Below are positions 32,699-42,037 of a DNA stretch of 64,000 nt, in pieces (the first letter of the stretch is position 1; every line of letters starts with the position of its first letter). The notes beneath the pieces were generated by a model, which was not told the origin of the DNA, searched no databases, and was given only the letters and a program-made list of their open reading frames with translations. The stretch spans positions 8,179,890-8,243,889 of the forward strand of contig JAJEKV010000030.1 of NCBI GenBank assembly GCA_021234155.1, written 5' to 3'. Source of the stretch: Isoetes taiwanensis (lineage: Eukaryota > Streptophyta > Lycopodiopsida > Isoetales > Isoetaceae). The position numbers and the translations under genes were made by a program.

Positions 32699-35626
32699 TT
32701 GGAATGTAAAGTGTTCTTCAATAATATATTAAAGTTTGTTGGTAAAAGAGTTGGCAACCTTTTTGGGTTAAACTTAAATCACTGTGCTTCAAGTATTAAT
32801 CTTGTGACTTGTACCAACTTAAAAACATGGCATGAGAGAATGTGTCATGTAAACTCCAAAACTGTGCAACTTATGATGAAGAAGGGATTAATTAAAGGCA
32901 CAGCTGCAAGTGATGAGAAGTTCAAATGCATTGGATGTATTTTGGGAAAGCATACTAAACTTCCCTTCAAGAAATCAGTGAAGAGAGCAAAAAATAAGTT
33001 GGACTTGATACATACAGACTTGTGTGGACCTCTGAATGTAACTAGTCTTTCTGGAAAATGGTACTTCATGACCTTTATTGATGATTACAGTGGGATGACT
33101 AAGGTATATTGTTTAAGAACAAAAGATCTTGCATTGGAGGCATTCAAAATATTTGCAAATGAAGTGCAGGTTGAAACAGGGAGGAGAATCAAATGCTTGA
33201 GGTCAGATAGGGGAGGTGAGTTCATGTCAAACGAATTCAAGAGTTACTGTAATAAGCATGGCATCAAAAGACAGCTAACATGTAGGTTTTCACCTCAACA
33301 AAATGGAATTGCCGAAAGAAAAAATAGAACAATACTCAACGCAGTGAGAAGCATGCTCAAATATTCAGGACTGCAAAATTTCCTGTGGGAAGAGGCAGTT
33401 AAGGCAGCAGTCTATGTGCAGAATTTGGTGCCATCCATAAGTATTAAAGGAGAAATCACTATGAAATTGTGGTCAGGTAAATTGCCAGATTATGACAGGC
33501 TTAAAGCCTATGGATGTTTAGCATTTGTGCATGTGCCTGACGAGTTGAGAAAGAAGTTGGATGATAAAGCATACATAACCTATTTGGTGGGCTATGACCA
33601 AGAATCTAAGGCCTACAGATTGTATGACTCAAGTAAAAGGAAAATCATAATTAGTAGAGATGTATTGTTCGATGAGGAGCAATACTACAAGCTGCTACCT
33701 AAGATCAATAATCGAGAGCAGACCACTAAACTCCAGGTAGCAGAGGAAAGAGAAGTCCAAAAGGAACAAGCTGAACCTGCATTTACAATTGACAGTGATG
33801 AAGATGAAGATATTGAACCAAAACAGAGTCTAACTGATTCTAACAATATGGATGTTGAAAATGTGCAGCCAGGATGCCCTGCTGATCAACAAGATGAAAG
33901 CCAACCTAAGGCTATAAGGAGAAGGAAGAGAACTGAAGCAGAGATACTCCGAGGTGAAACTGAAGAAAATTTGGAAGCACTTGGAAGGGATAATCTTGGC
34001 AAAAGCAAAAGACTCAAGGAAAAGGAAGGTGAGATACTTGGCCTATTTGAAATATTGATGCATCTAGATATTTCAGTGCCTAAAACATATGATGAAGCTA
34101 TAGCTTCTCCTGATAGCAAAAATTGGATAAAGGCAATGCAAGAGGAAATGAAATCATTTAATAGAACAAATACTTATGAAGTAGTGAACAGACCAAGAGA
34201 TAAGAACATTGTAGGGAACAAATGGTTGTTCAAGCTCAAAACTCAAGCTGATGGAGTGACACCTAAATTCAAGGCCAGGTTAGTTGCCCAAGGCTTTACT
34301 CAGAGATATGGGCAGGACTATGAGGAAACCTTCTCGCCACTTGTCAAAATGAATAGCATAAGGATGCTATTGTCAATTGCAAATGCAGCAGACTTGGAAA
34401 TCCATCACATGGACGTTACCACAGCATTTTTGAATGCTAAACTAGAAGAGGAAATTTACATGAAGCTGCCTCCAGGGTTTGAAGCAGAATCAGGGAAGGT
34501 TTTGAAATTAAACAAGGCAGTATATGGGCTTAAACAGTCCCCAAGGGAGTGGTATAAATGTATAAACACTTTTCTCAGAGAACAGGGATTTGCCAAATTA
34601 CAAAATGATGGTAATCTTTACAAATTTCAGAAGGGAGCTAAGTGGTGCATAATAGCACTCTATGTAGATGATAATATAATGGTGGCAAATGGTCTTGACA
34701 TTTTGGAGCAGTGTAAGATCATTCTCAAAAATAGATTCAAGATCACAGATCTTGGGGAATTAAGGAAATTTTTAGGAATAGAAGTACACAGAAATAGAGC
34801 AAGCAAAACTCTAACTTTGATACAGAAAGGACAGATTGAAGGAATGCTCAACAAATTTAAAATGAATGATTGCAACATTTGCAGGACACCTATAGTGCAG
34901 GGTTACAAGATTTCTGCTGAAATGAGTCCCAAAACAGAATCAAAGAGAGAAGAAATGAGTGACATACCATATATGCCCTTGGTTGGATGTCTATCCTATG
35001 TGGCCAATTGCACTAGGCCAGATATAGCCTATGTAGTGAATATGCTAAGTAGGTATAACAATGACCCAGGGAAGCAGCATTGGATGGCAGCAAAGCATGT
35101 ATTAAGATATTTAAAGGGTACAATGAATGATGGCATTTGTTATAGCACTGAAGATCTGCAACTGTCAGCCTACTGTGATGCTGACTGGGGAGGGGATCTT
35201 GATACAAGGAAATCCACATCTGGATACTTAACTTTTATAGGAGGTGCATCTATTAATTGGAAATGCAAAAAACAGAATGCAGTAGCCATGTCAAGTGCAG
35301 AAGCTGAGTATGCATCAGCTGTATTAGCCACAAAGGAAGTGATCTGGGAAAGAAGATTGTTAGTTGAACTTGGATATTATCAAAATCAGGCCACTGCATT
35401 ATACTGTGATAATACTAGTTGTATTGCCATGACCAAAGATCCTGTATTCCATGAGAGGTCAAAGCACATAGAGCTTGAGTTACATTTTATCAGGAAAATT
35501 GTTGGGAAGGATATAGTCAGGTTGGTCTATGTCAACACAAAGAATCAAAGCAGATCTGCTCACAAAGCCCCTGCCAGAAAGGAGGTTTTCAGAATTAAAA
35601 GATCTGATACAATGCTTAGATTATAA
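32699..35626 (+). CDS. Copia integrase, reverse transcriptase and RNase H
   Basis: A 975-codon open frame. Domains in order: pre-integrase zinc site (HERMCHVN and CIGCILGK, about residues 45-85); integrase core with IHTDLCGPL, CLRSDRGGEF and GIAERKNRT giving the D, D, E triad (about 100-210); and a charged linker rich in Glu and Asp (about 345-460). Next come reverse transcriptase with NKWLFKLK, HHMDVTTAFLNA and YVDDNIMVA (about 505-665), then RNase H with YCDADWGG, STSGYLTFIGG and SSAEAEY (about 820-900). No internal stop is present. The order integrase before reverse transcriptase is diagnostic of Copia. Confidence 0.96.
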   Translation: MECKVFFNNILKFVGKRVGNLFGLNLNHCASSINLVTCTNLKTWHERMCHVNSKTVQLMMKKGLIKGTAASDEKFKCIGCILGKHTKLPFKKSVKRAKNKLDLIHTDLCGPLNVTSLSGKWYFMTFIDDYSGMTKVYCLRTKDLALEAFKIFANEVQVETGRRIKCLRSDRGGEFMSNEFKSYCNKHGIKRQLTCRFSPQQNGIAERKNRTILNAVRSMLKYSGLQNFLWEEAVKAAVYVQNLVPSISIKGEITMKLWSGKLPDYDRLKAYGCLAFVHVPDELRKKLDDKAYITYLVGYDQESKAYRLYDSSKRKIIISRDVLFDEEQYYKLLPKINNREQTTKLQVAEEREVQKEQAEPAFTIDSDEDEDIEPKQSLTDSNNMDVENVQPGCPADQQDESQPKAIRRRKRTEAEILRGETEENLEALGRDNLGKSKRLKEKEGEILGLFEILMHLDISVPKTYDEAIASPDSKNWIKAMQEEMKSFNRTNTYEVVNRPRDKNIVGNKWLFKLKTQADGVTPKFKARLVAQGFTQRYGQDYEETFSPLVKMNSIRMLLSIANAADLEIHHMDVTTAFLNAKLEEEIYMKLPPGFEAESGKVLKLNKAVYGLKQSPREWYKCINTFLREQGFAKLQNDGNLYKFQKGAKWCIIALYVDDNIMVANGLDILEQCKIILKNRFKITDLGELRKFLGIEVHRNRASKTLTLIQKGQIEGMLNKFKMNDCNICRTPIVQGYKISAEMSPKTESKREEMSDIPYMPLVGCLSYVANCTRPDIAYVVNMLSRYNNDPGKQHWMAAKHVLRYLKGTMNDGICYSTEDLQLSAYCDADWGGDLDTRKSTSGYLTFIGGASINWKCKKQNAVAMSSAEAEYASAVLATKEVIWERRLLVELGYYQNQATALYCDNTSCIAMTKDPVFHERSKHIELELHFIRKIVGKDIVRLVYVNTKNQSRSAHKAPARKEVFRIKRSDTMLRL

Positions 35627-35629
35627 CAT

Positions 35630-35639
35630 GAAGGGGGAA
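35630..35639 (+). other. Copia polypurine tract
   Basis: GAAGGGGGAA directly abuts the 3' LTR and would prime plus-strand DNA synthesis. Confidence 0.9.
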
Positions 35640-36335
35640 TGTTGAATATGCTCATGTTATAATACTCTGTTGTTCATGAAGAACTTGCTGCATACAACTA
35701 TGGAGTTTGAAGAAGCAAAGGATTAACATCCTAAGGTTGGATAAGGTCCTATGGTTAAGCTAAGTTTAACCTAGGTCGTATTTGAAGTTAATGGTTATAA
35801 GGGTTACATGTTTATTATAGTAACCCATGAAGGTAATGACACGAATATCACAACTGAGGGGGAAATGGTTTTCGAAAGTGCTCTATTTGGAATGTCTGGC
35901 AAAATGGCTCGATCGGTCCGCCATAGCGGCTGGATCAGAGCTATAAACAAATAGAAAGGAGTATAGATGATTATCGGTGTATGGGTGATTGAATGCAGGT
36001 GCCTAGTGTGAAGATCCAATCATCTGGGTTAAGTTCGGGGACTAATCAAATCAAGATAATACCATTGCTACAGTAAAGTACTGTAGCAATACAAAGGTTT
36101 GAAGATATATTCGAATTGTTTTCATTAATGGTTTAATGACTTAGAGTTCATGAGTTTGAATAAGTATTAAGCCAATTAATGCGAGATCATTTGATCTAAA
36201 GAAGTTGTGAATATTTGGAGATTGTTGAGACAATAGAAAGGAATATTGCATAGGGCCTATTCATTTGTTTTGAATAGACTATTAAGTTGATTGAGTTGAT
36301 TGACTTAACCTGTTGTTGTTTTCTTGAATTCTTCA
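35640..36335 (+). repeat. Copia 3' LTR
   Basis: Matches 29974-30670 with about seven to eight differences, bounded TGTTG...TTCA. Confidence 0.95.
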
Positions 36336-36400
36336 TTGGTATCAGAGCCATAAGATCCAGGGAAATACAATCATGTCCAGCAGATTCGGAGCACATTTGC
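36336..36400 (+). other. Extra Copia leader beyond the 3' LTR
   Basis: This repeats 30671-30735, including the primer site and the start of the leader, and then joins LINE 2 tail DNA at a shared GCTC. An LTR element should end at the LTR, so this is abnormal. Confidence 0.9.
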
Positions 36401-36466
36401 TCGTCTTGTATTTACTCTGGATTAATATTAGTTAACTTGATCTTTCAAAAAAAAAAAAAAAAAAAA
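36401..36466 (+). mobile_element. LINE 2 3' tail and poly(A), after Copia
   Basis: It matches 25931-25992 (CTCGTCTTGTATTTACTCTGG, then an A run) and completes the fragment that begins at 29101. About nine bases of LINE sequence (CCTAGTATC region) are missing at the Copia insertion point. Confidence 0.9.
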
Positions 36467-37805
36467 TTCTAGAGTGAAAACTACGCAAAGACGTTAGAGA
36501 TGCTGAAGAAAGGGAAAACCCATGCCAACACAGTGGGGAGTCTAAGAACAGGTATTTCAAAATTGGAAGCCTTTTTTGATGGTTTGGATGTGTTGATACC
36601 TCTAATAAGTTGTCCGTTTGTGCCAGATAAGTCTGTGCAATAGGTTGAAGAGAAGATGGATGATGCGTCTGAGCGGGACAATAATTGCCAGGGTAACTCC
36701 CAAGAATACAGCAAGGCGTGCACTAGAAAGCGTCACAGGCAGCCCGTTGCTCTTCGTGCCCTGGAGGACGATCAGGAACTAGAAGGCGGCTTCCGTGAGG
36801 CTATGAGAAATACTCATATGGCCTTGGTAGATTATGATGATGAGAACGATAAGGAGATATCCGATCGGACTGACATGGATACTGATGGACAGGTGGACAT
36901 GGCGAATGCTAAAGTGCTCACTGATGCCGAGGGGAATCCAACATTTGTTAGAGAATCTCCATAAATTCTTTAGGATGAATCTGTAATAAAATACTGGTCC
37001 AACTTAGACGAATCGCCATTGCGATCACTCTAAGGCCGAAGTGTTGGTGTTTGATAACATATGTACAAATCGTTTTATTAAATTATACGTTCCACATGTA
37101 TTGATTGTCATAGCGATCCCTCTAAGCCCAGATAAGATGACCTAGCAAATGCACTAATGACCTGTAGTGTAATTGCAGATTCTGTTTTTAAAAAATAAAA
37201 TTCAGGCCTATTTTAGCGTTTTTATTGTAAAAATTATTTGAAATAATAGATTGCCATTTGAAGTAAGCATTTTCTAGGAGACAACCCATAAAATACAACG
37301 TGCATCTAAAAATAATTACAAGATTGAGCAAGAAATACAAAAAAGAATTTCAAATATATTTTTCAAGTTAGAAAAATAGCACTTCCAGGGAAGTAAGATG
37401 TCAAGAGGAACGTCTTCAAGGTCAAGAGTAACATAATGGTAAGAACAAGTTCTTGCTCAATTGATTCCTTCAATTTCTGCATAGAATAAACTCAGTCAAA
37501 CCTACAGGCATCTACATTTCCAGTCAATTGTGGTTGGGCCTCAAAGCTTGTTGGTTTGGCACTACCATCAACACCTTTAAATTATCTTTATAAAAATAAG
37601 GATCTAGCTCAGCAAGTACAATGTGCCTTCCTTTGGCGGTGCTTTTTCCTTTCGCAATCTTCATTTGTTAATCTTGGTAGGCATAGAAGGGACAACGCCA
37701 TCCTCTTTCCTATCTTTCATCCTCTATATTTGATGTAGTTATGCATTGCCAATAGAACAGTTATTAAAAAACCACAACATAAACCAAATTAAGTAAAAAG
37801 GAGCA
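36467..37805 (+). repeat. Tandem duplication, copy B, first part
   Basis: Aligns with 25993-27430 apart from the missing 89-bp retroposon. It is cut at GAGCA by the Gypsy element and resumes at 50993. Confidence 0.92.
36477..36964 (+). pseudogene. Disrupted gene, C-terminal region, copy B
   Basis: Same content as 26001-26488, with a few substitutions such as Lys for Asn in the acidic DENDKEIS stretch and with the same TAG after PDKSVQ. The open part runs 36656-36964. With its 5' exons left behind at copy A it cannot make the full product. Confidence 0.55.
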
Positions 37806-39387
37806 TGTGACGTTCCAAAGACAAGATAATCACGGTCCCGGGATCGTATCTCAGATCGCCCGCCAAATCGCAGCATTACCGCCAATCCCGACCGACGCGG
37901 TATGCATAACGGATAGCCAGGTAAGTAGCCCTAGGGGCAACTTTCTAGGAGTGTTCATATATTATTAATGTGCACATGTGCACATTAATGAGGGCACACC
38001 TTTCCATGTTGGCATATTTTGCCACCTAGCCATTAAAGGCAATTGGGGCCTTTCTAATTATCCCACATGCCAAATTGGGTAATTGGAAACCCTAGCCCAA
38101 ACCCCCTGTCTATTTAGGGTAGGAAAACCCTAGCTTGCTAGTTTTTCGTCCTTAGGGTTTTAGAGCTCAGTTTTGGCTGCCCCAGGAGCCAAAACCGCCT
38201 CCCAGACGCTGCCCAAGCGAATTGCGCCATCAGTTCCCCTGAATTCGATCAGCTCAGCAGGATGGTTGAACTCAGGTCAGGAGGAGCCACTCAAGGATCA
38301 GGTATTTGGTCAATTTAATAGCTTAAACCGTCTTCTAGTCATAGAATCAAGAGGGTTTAGACTATTAAATTGCCCATAGTAGCTATCTAGATCTTAGATC
38401 TCGGACACTAACTAAAGAACCTAACTCTATGATTAGATCTAGTTCTTTAGTTCTTCTGTGATGTATTTGGATGATGTATTTCTGTGAACTCCTTGTATTG
38501 GGAAGGGGGGGTAGAGGCCCTAAAGCTTGTAGTTGATGCTCCTAGAGTAGCCTCTCTAGCACACCTTGTAGATTCGCCTGTGTACAAGAGCCACACCGGG
38601 TTGTGGGTGAAGGGGCCGACCGGCTAGGAAGGAGGTTCATGTTTCGACTCTGAGCGATCCCCCGGTGTGTAAAGCCTACAAGGGGATCATTGTGACTAGG
38701 TCTAATGGCTTACCACCGAAAAGCGGGTAAGGCATGGGCTCGACACCGCGTGAAGTGGTGTACACTTTCCGGTGGGTTCACCGAACACAGGCAAAGTGGT
38801 CCTCTAGTCACCTTGAGTCAAACATGTAGATCTCTCGGAGGGAGTGATCCCTACCTGCCCCATCGAACCGGGAGGATGAGACCCCGTGAATAGCCCCTTC
38901 GGCTATGCATCCGGCGGGCTCTGATCAGTCCCAACACTTTTCACCTACTACCGCAAAGTGTGCACGGGGGAGGGGCGGATGGAGTGGACAACCCTAGGCC
39001 ATGTTCTTATGCCAGCCCAAATCCATTGCCATGAATTTCGCCTGCGCAATGAACTCTCGGGAGACCCAGCCGCCGTTACCCCTTGAGTCCGAGCCTTGGG
39101 TAGGATTCCCTATGTGATGTCTTGACCAATCGTCTATGCAGATGTTGATATGCCACCCTTCCGGGTGGATGGAGGATTATGTTGAGTACCGACATGTATG
39201 TTTACGCTCAGAGCTAGGTAGGCCCCGAGGGAGACAGGGGGTAGAATGACACCTTCACTCTTCCCAATGGGACTCGATTACGGTGCGATGATATGTGGAG
39301 GGCCCTCAGACGCGATGGAGCTGGTGTGGGGAAGAACTCTGTTTGTATCTGGTGAGAGCACCGTATAACGAAGTAGGGGACGTCACG
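37806..39387 (+). repeat. Gypsy 5' LTR
   Basis: About 1.58 kb, starting TGTGACG and ending CGTCACG (expected CGTCACA). It aligns with 49433-50987 with many small indels, and with the minus-strand LTR at 8734-7291. Confidence 0.93.
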
Positions 39388-39388
39388 G

Positions 39389-39400
39389 TGGTATCGAGCA
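39389..39400 (+). other. Gypsy primer-binding site
   Basis: TGGTATCGAGCA right after the LTR matches the initiator-Met primer site TGGTATCAGAGC with one base missing. Confidence 0.85.
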
Positions 39401-39593
39401 ATGTTCTTGGAGACCAAGAGCAAAGCAATCGACCATGTTCCCGATAGTACTAACTTGATAGGATCCTCAAGCCTCGAAAAGTGGGAAAATTTTTTTCTCA
39501 CCTTTGTAGTTTATGCTAAGCTAGTAACAATTAAGTGAATTGGAATTTAACAAGATTAAAAAGAATGAGCCAAAAATTTTCCAAGTGAGGGTG

Positions 39594-39842
39594 GTCTCAC
39601 CGCTACCGGTCGTGAAACTAAATTTTAGTTTTGAAGCGGGCTAAGCCGTGGAGACATCGAGTCAAGAACACCAAAACATGATGAATTTGAGAAAAATAAT
39701 ATGGTAAGGCTAATTCTAAGGTAGGAATTAGTTAGAATAGCATGTTTTGATTACCTAAAACCCTAGAAATGTATGAGATCTCACCGCATACCGGGTCGCA
39801 AAACTAAACATTAGTATTGGAACGAGGCTAAGTCGCGGAGAC
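39594..39842 (+). repeat. Hairpin modules upstream of the H3-like frame
   Basis: Two modules (39594-39655 and 39777-39842) run from GTCTCACCGC (or GATCTCACCGC) to (C)GGAGAC, with inner arms AAACTAAA and TTAGTATTG or TTAGTTTTG. They are relatives of 41457-41524, 41657-41723 and the minus-strand pair. Confidence 0.8.
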
Positions 39843-39945
39843 CAATAGGTAGAAAAAAGTCTGAAATAAGTATAAGTTTTAGCTAAGTTGGTGCCTTAGC
39901 ATGTTAAACAGAGCAACTTGAGTTTTGACCTAAAATTCCCCAAAC

Positions 39946-40054
39946 TATAAATAGATGTAGAACCCCCTCATTTTTTCGTCCAAGCCCTAGAAATCCGCTC
40001 TTCCCAACTTAGGCGATCTTTCGGCGCTTTTATCCGATTGACGATCCGTAAAGC
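39946..40054 (+). promoter_or_regulatory. TATA cassette before the H3-like frame
   Basis: TATAAATA (39946-39953) is followed by CCCCCTCATTT, a CCCTAGAAATCCGCTCTTCC stretch and the ATG at 40055, 109 bases from the TATA start. The same series of words precedes gag at 41916-42037, which supports promoter function by duplication. Confidence 0.6.
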
Positions 40055-41308
40055 ATGGCCCGAACCAAACAGACCGCAAGGAAGCGTCGCCCAGGCGAAA
40101 CCACCAGCGCCACTGAGGCGGAGATCATTCGGAAGATGCTTCGTGAGAGGCTCGCGAGAGGGGGTCGTTCGCCTTCGGACGAGGAGCAAGACACGTCCGA
40201 TCTGATTGATGTCTTCAACCAGCAGGCGGAGCAGGACGAGGCCACATCACCGAACTCCATGGACGAGGAGACGAGGGTGGTGTATGAAGAAATAGAGCGG
40301 GAGATCCGACAGCAGGAACAAGCAGACCATTCAGACGCACCCACGGAGATCCTCGAGCAGGATGAGCAAGTGATGTGTCCGAGCCCGAGGTAGCGTAACC
40401 TTAGAAGGTTCATCGAAAAGTACGAAAACGGCAGTAAGAGAAGGGAAGACAAAAAGAGGAAAAGGAAGGAAGAAGAACAAAAGGCAGCAGAAGAGAAGAA
40501 GAAAGTTTAAAGGGAAGTTCGTGGGTGGGCATAAGGAGAACGAAGGACCGCCTCGGGCCAAGGAAGAGGCCGAACCCCAACATTGTCATCAAGGAGCGGC
40601 AACCCGACGAACCCCCAAACCCCTCCGACGACTCTTCTGATGGGGACTTCAACCCTAATGCTGCAGGTGGAAGCTCTTCAAGCACCCAGCGACGAAAGGT
40701 GAAGTACCGAAAGCAGCCGCACCTGAGCAACCCCAGCAAGACCAAGTGCAGAAGCCCCCTGAGTACCCGGCATGGGATAGAAAGAAGCAACCACGACCTG
40801 CCCGGGAAGCCTACGTCACCGACAGGGTGAAGATTTATGAGAGAAAGATGAGGGAGCACGAGGCCTACATGAAGAAATGGGAGGCCTACAACAAATATTA
40901 TGAAGAAAACAGGGTTAGGTTCATCGAGGGAGGGCGACCAACGAAGCAGCAAACCTTAAGGCCGCCACCACCGAAGCCCAAGGTTCCCAAGCCGCCACCC
41001 AGGAAGAAAGCTGATAGGAAGGAGGTGGAGAGAAGAGCGTTAAGGGAGATTAGACACTTCCAGCGCAGCTTCGGTCTCTTAATTCCCCGTGCCCCCTTCG
41101 CTCGGTTGGTGCGTGAAGTGATGCAGCCTACGTAACGGACTTTAGAGTCACCGGACGAGGGCTGGCCGGGCAATGCAAGAGGCGGGGTGAGGCAAAGATA
41201 GTGCAACATTTTGAAGATTCAACAGCCTGCACTATCCACGCCAAGCGGGTAACCTTAATGCGACAGGACATGAGTCTTGCGACCCGCATTAAGGGAGAAC
41301 GCCCTTAG
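40055..41308 (+). pseudogene. Histone H3 / CENH3-like frame carried by the Gypsy element
   Basis: The frame starts MARTKQTARK, identical to the histone H3 tail through Lys9, then departs (RRPGETTSATE). A charged region rich in Glu, Lys, Arg and Pro follows for about 325 residues. The end is an H3-type histone fold: ALREIRHFQRS (helix N), [17 protein letters not shown] (helix 1, 41050-41125), AMQEA and [18 protein letters not shown] (helix 2), then [21 protein letters not shown] split over loop 2 and helix 3, stop 41306-41308. LLIP-APF and RVTLMR are CENH3-like, while the GERP end is like canonical H3. The spacing from helix 1 to FED is 83 bases against 81 in H3. Breaks: TAG 40391, TAA 40508, frame changes near 40510, 40700-40740 and 41130-41200. 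It could be a dead capture, or a live frame blurred by consensus errors. Confidence 0.85.
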
Positions 41309-41456
41309 AAACTTTTGTTGTAAATAATTAAAAATTTTTGTAATATAGAGCAATTTTGTGTACCTTGATGACATAAACTTGGTTAATTAGAGCAAATTAG
41401 TAAGTTTTAGCTTTTATTTCAGTGAAATAGGACATTTGCAAGCCGAGAGACATGAT
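41309..41456. other. Spacer after the H3-like frame
   Basis: AT-rich sequence with no gene. It corresponds in position to 6733-6557 of the minus-strand element. Confidence 0.5.
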
Positions 41457-41723
41457 GTCTCACATTTCGCTACCGGTATAAAACTAAAAGTTAGTATTGA
41501 AGCGAGGCGCTAAAGTCGTGAGACCTCGCCCAAACTTGACCAAAACAGCTCCAAATTGACCAAATAAGGGGTCGATTCTGCCTAATTTGATGAGCCCATC
41601 ACCCTTACACCATTAGTTTACCCAAATTGGACACCTTTGATCGAAATGAGACCGATGTCTCACAGCTCGCGCCTGGTCGCAAAAACAAAAGTTAGTTTTG
41701 AAGCGAGGCTAAGTCGCGGAGAC
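41457..41723 (+). repeat. Hairpin modules between the H3-like frame and gag
   Basis: Modules at 41457-41524 and 41657-41723 (GTCTCAC ... GAGAC). The spacer between them is the inverted match of 6358-6489. Arms contain AAACTAAAAG/TTAGTATTG and AACAAAAG/TTAGTTTTG. Confidence 0.85.
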
Positions 41724-41915
41724 CTCTTACCATTTCTTCACGGGGACTTGTCAAAGTCACCTTCAACCCTCTTGATAGCATCTTTTAGGTAACCTAGCCT
41801 TGTTCAAGCATCTCATATAGTCCTCAAACTCCTATTTTGACCTCAGATAAGTTAGAATTACCCAATCCTAGGAAATTTTCAAGTCATCCAAAAAAATTAG
41901 GGTTTTTCCCTTTTC

Positions 41916-42037
41916 TATAAATAGACCCCTCATTTCTCAGATAGCACCCTACAAATCTGCTCCTGCCCTTCTAGAAGATTTCCCAACTCCCTGAGGCGCT
42001 CTTGCAACCGTTTGTTACCCTCTTACGCAATTAATCA
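41916..42037 (+). promoter_or_regulatory. TATA cassette before gag
   Basis: TATAAATA (41916-41923), then CCCCTCATTT, CCTACAAATCTGCTC and TTCCCAACT, parallel to 39946-40054. The first ATG is at 42038, 122 bases from the TATA start. Confidence 0.6.

Larger units (their letters stand above)
29974..36335 (+). mobile_element. Ty1/Copia LTR retrotransposon, nearly intact
   Basis: It has LTRs of 697 and 696 bp (29974-30670, 35640-36335) starting TGTTG and ending TTCA, a perfect initiator-Met tRNA primer site, gag, protease, a 975-codon pol, and a polypurine tract. I count about seven to eight differences between the LTRs (near 1%), so it is young. It has no 5-bp target duplication, and its 3' side carries 65 extra bases of leader (36336-36400). 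Confidence 0.95.

Noticed and set aside
33886-34119. Minus-strand frames under the Copia and Gypsy pol genes
   Set aside because: Shadows of the real plus-strand coding sequence.
40055-41308. An ordinary host histone H3 or CENH3 gene or processed pseudogene
   Set aside because: It lacks the RPGTV approach to helix N, has a tail of about 325 residues, lies inside the element, and has a syntenic remnant in a second family member.
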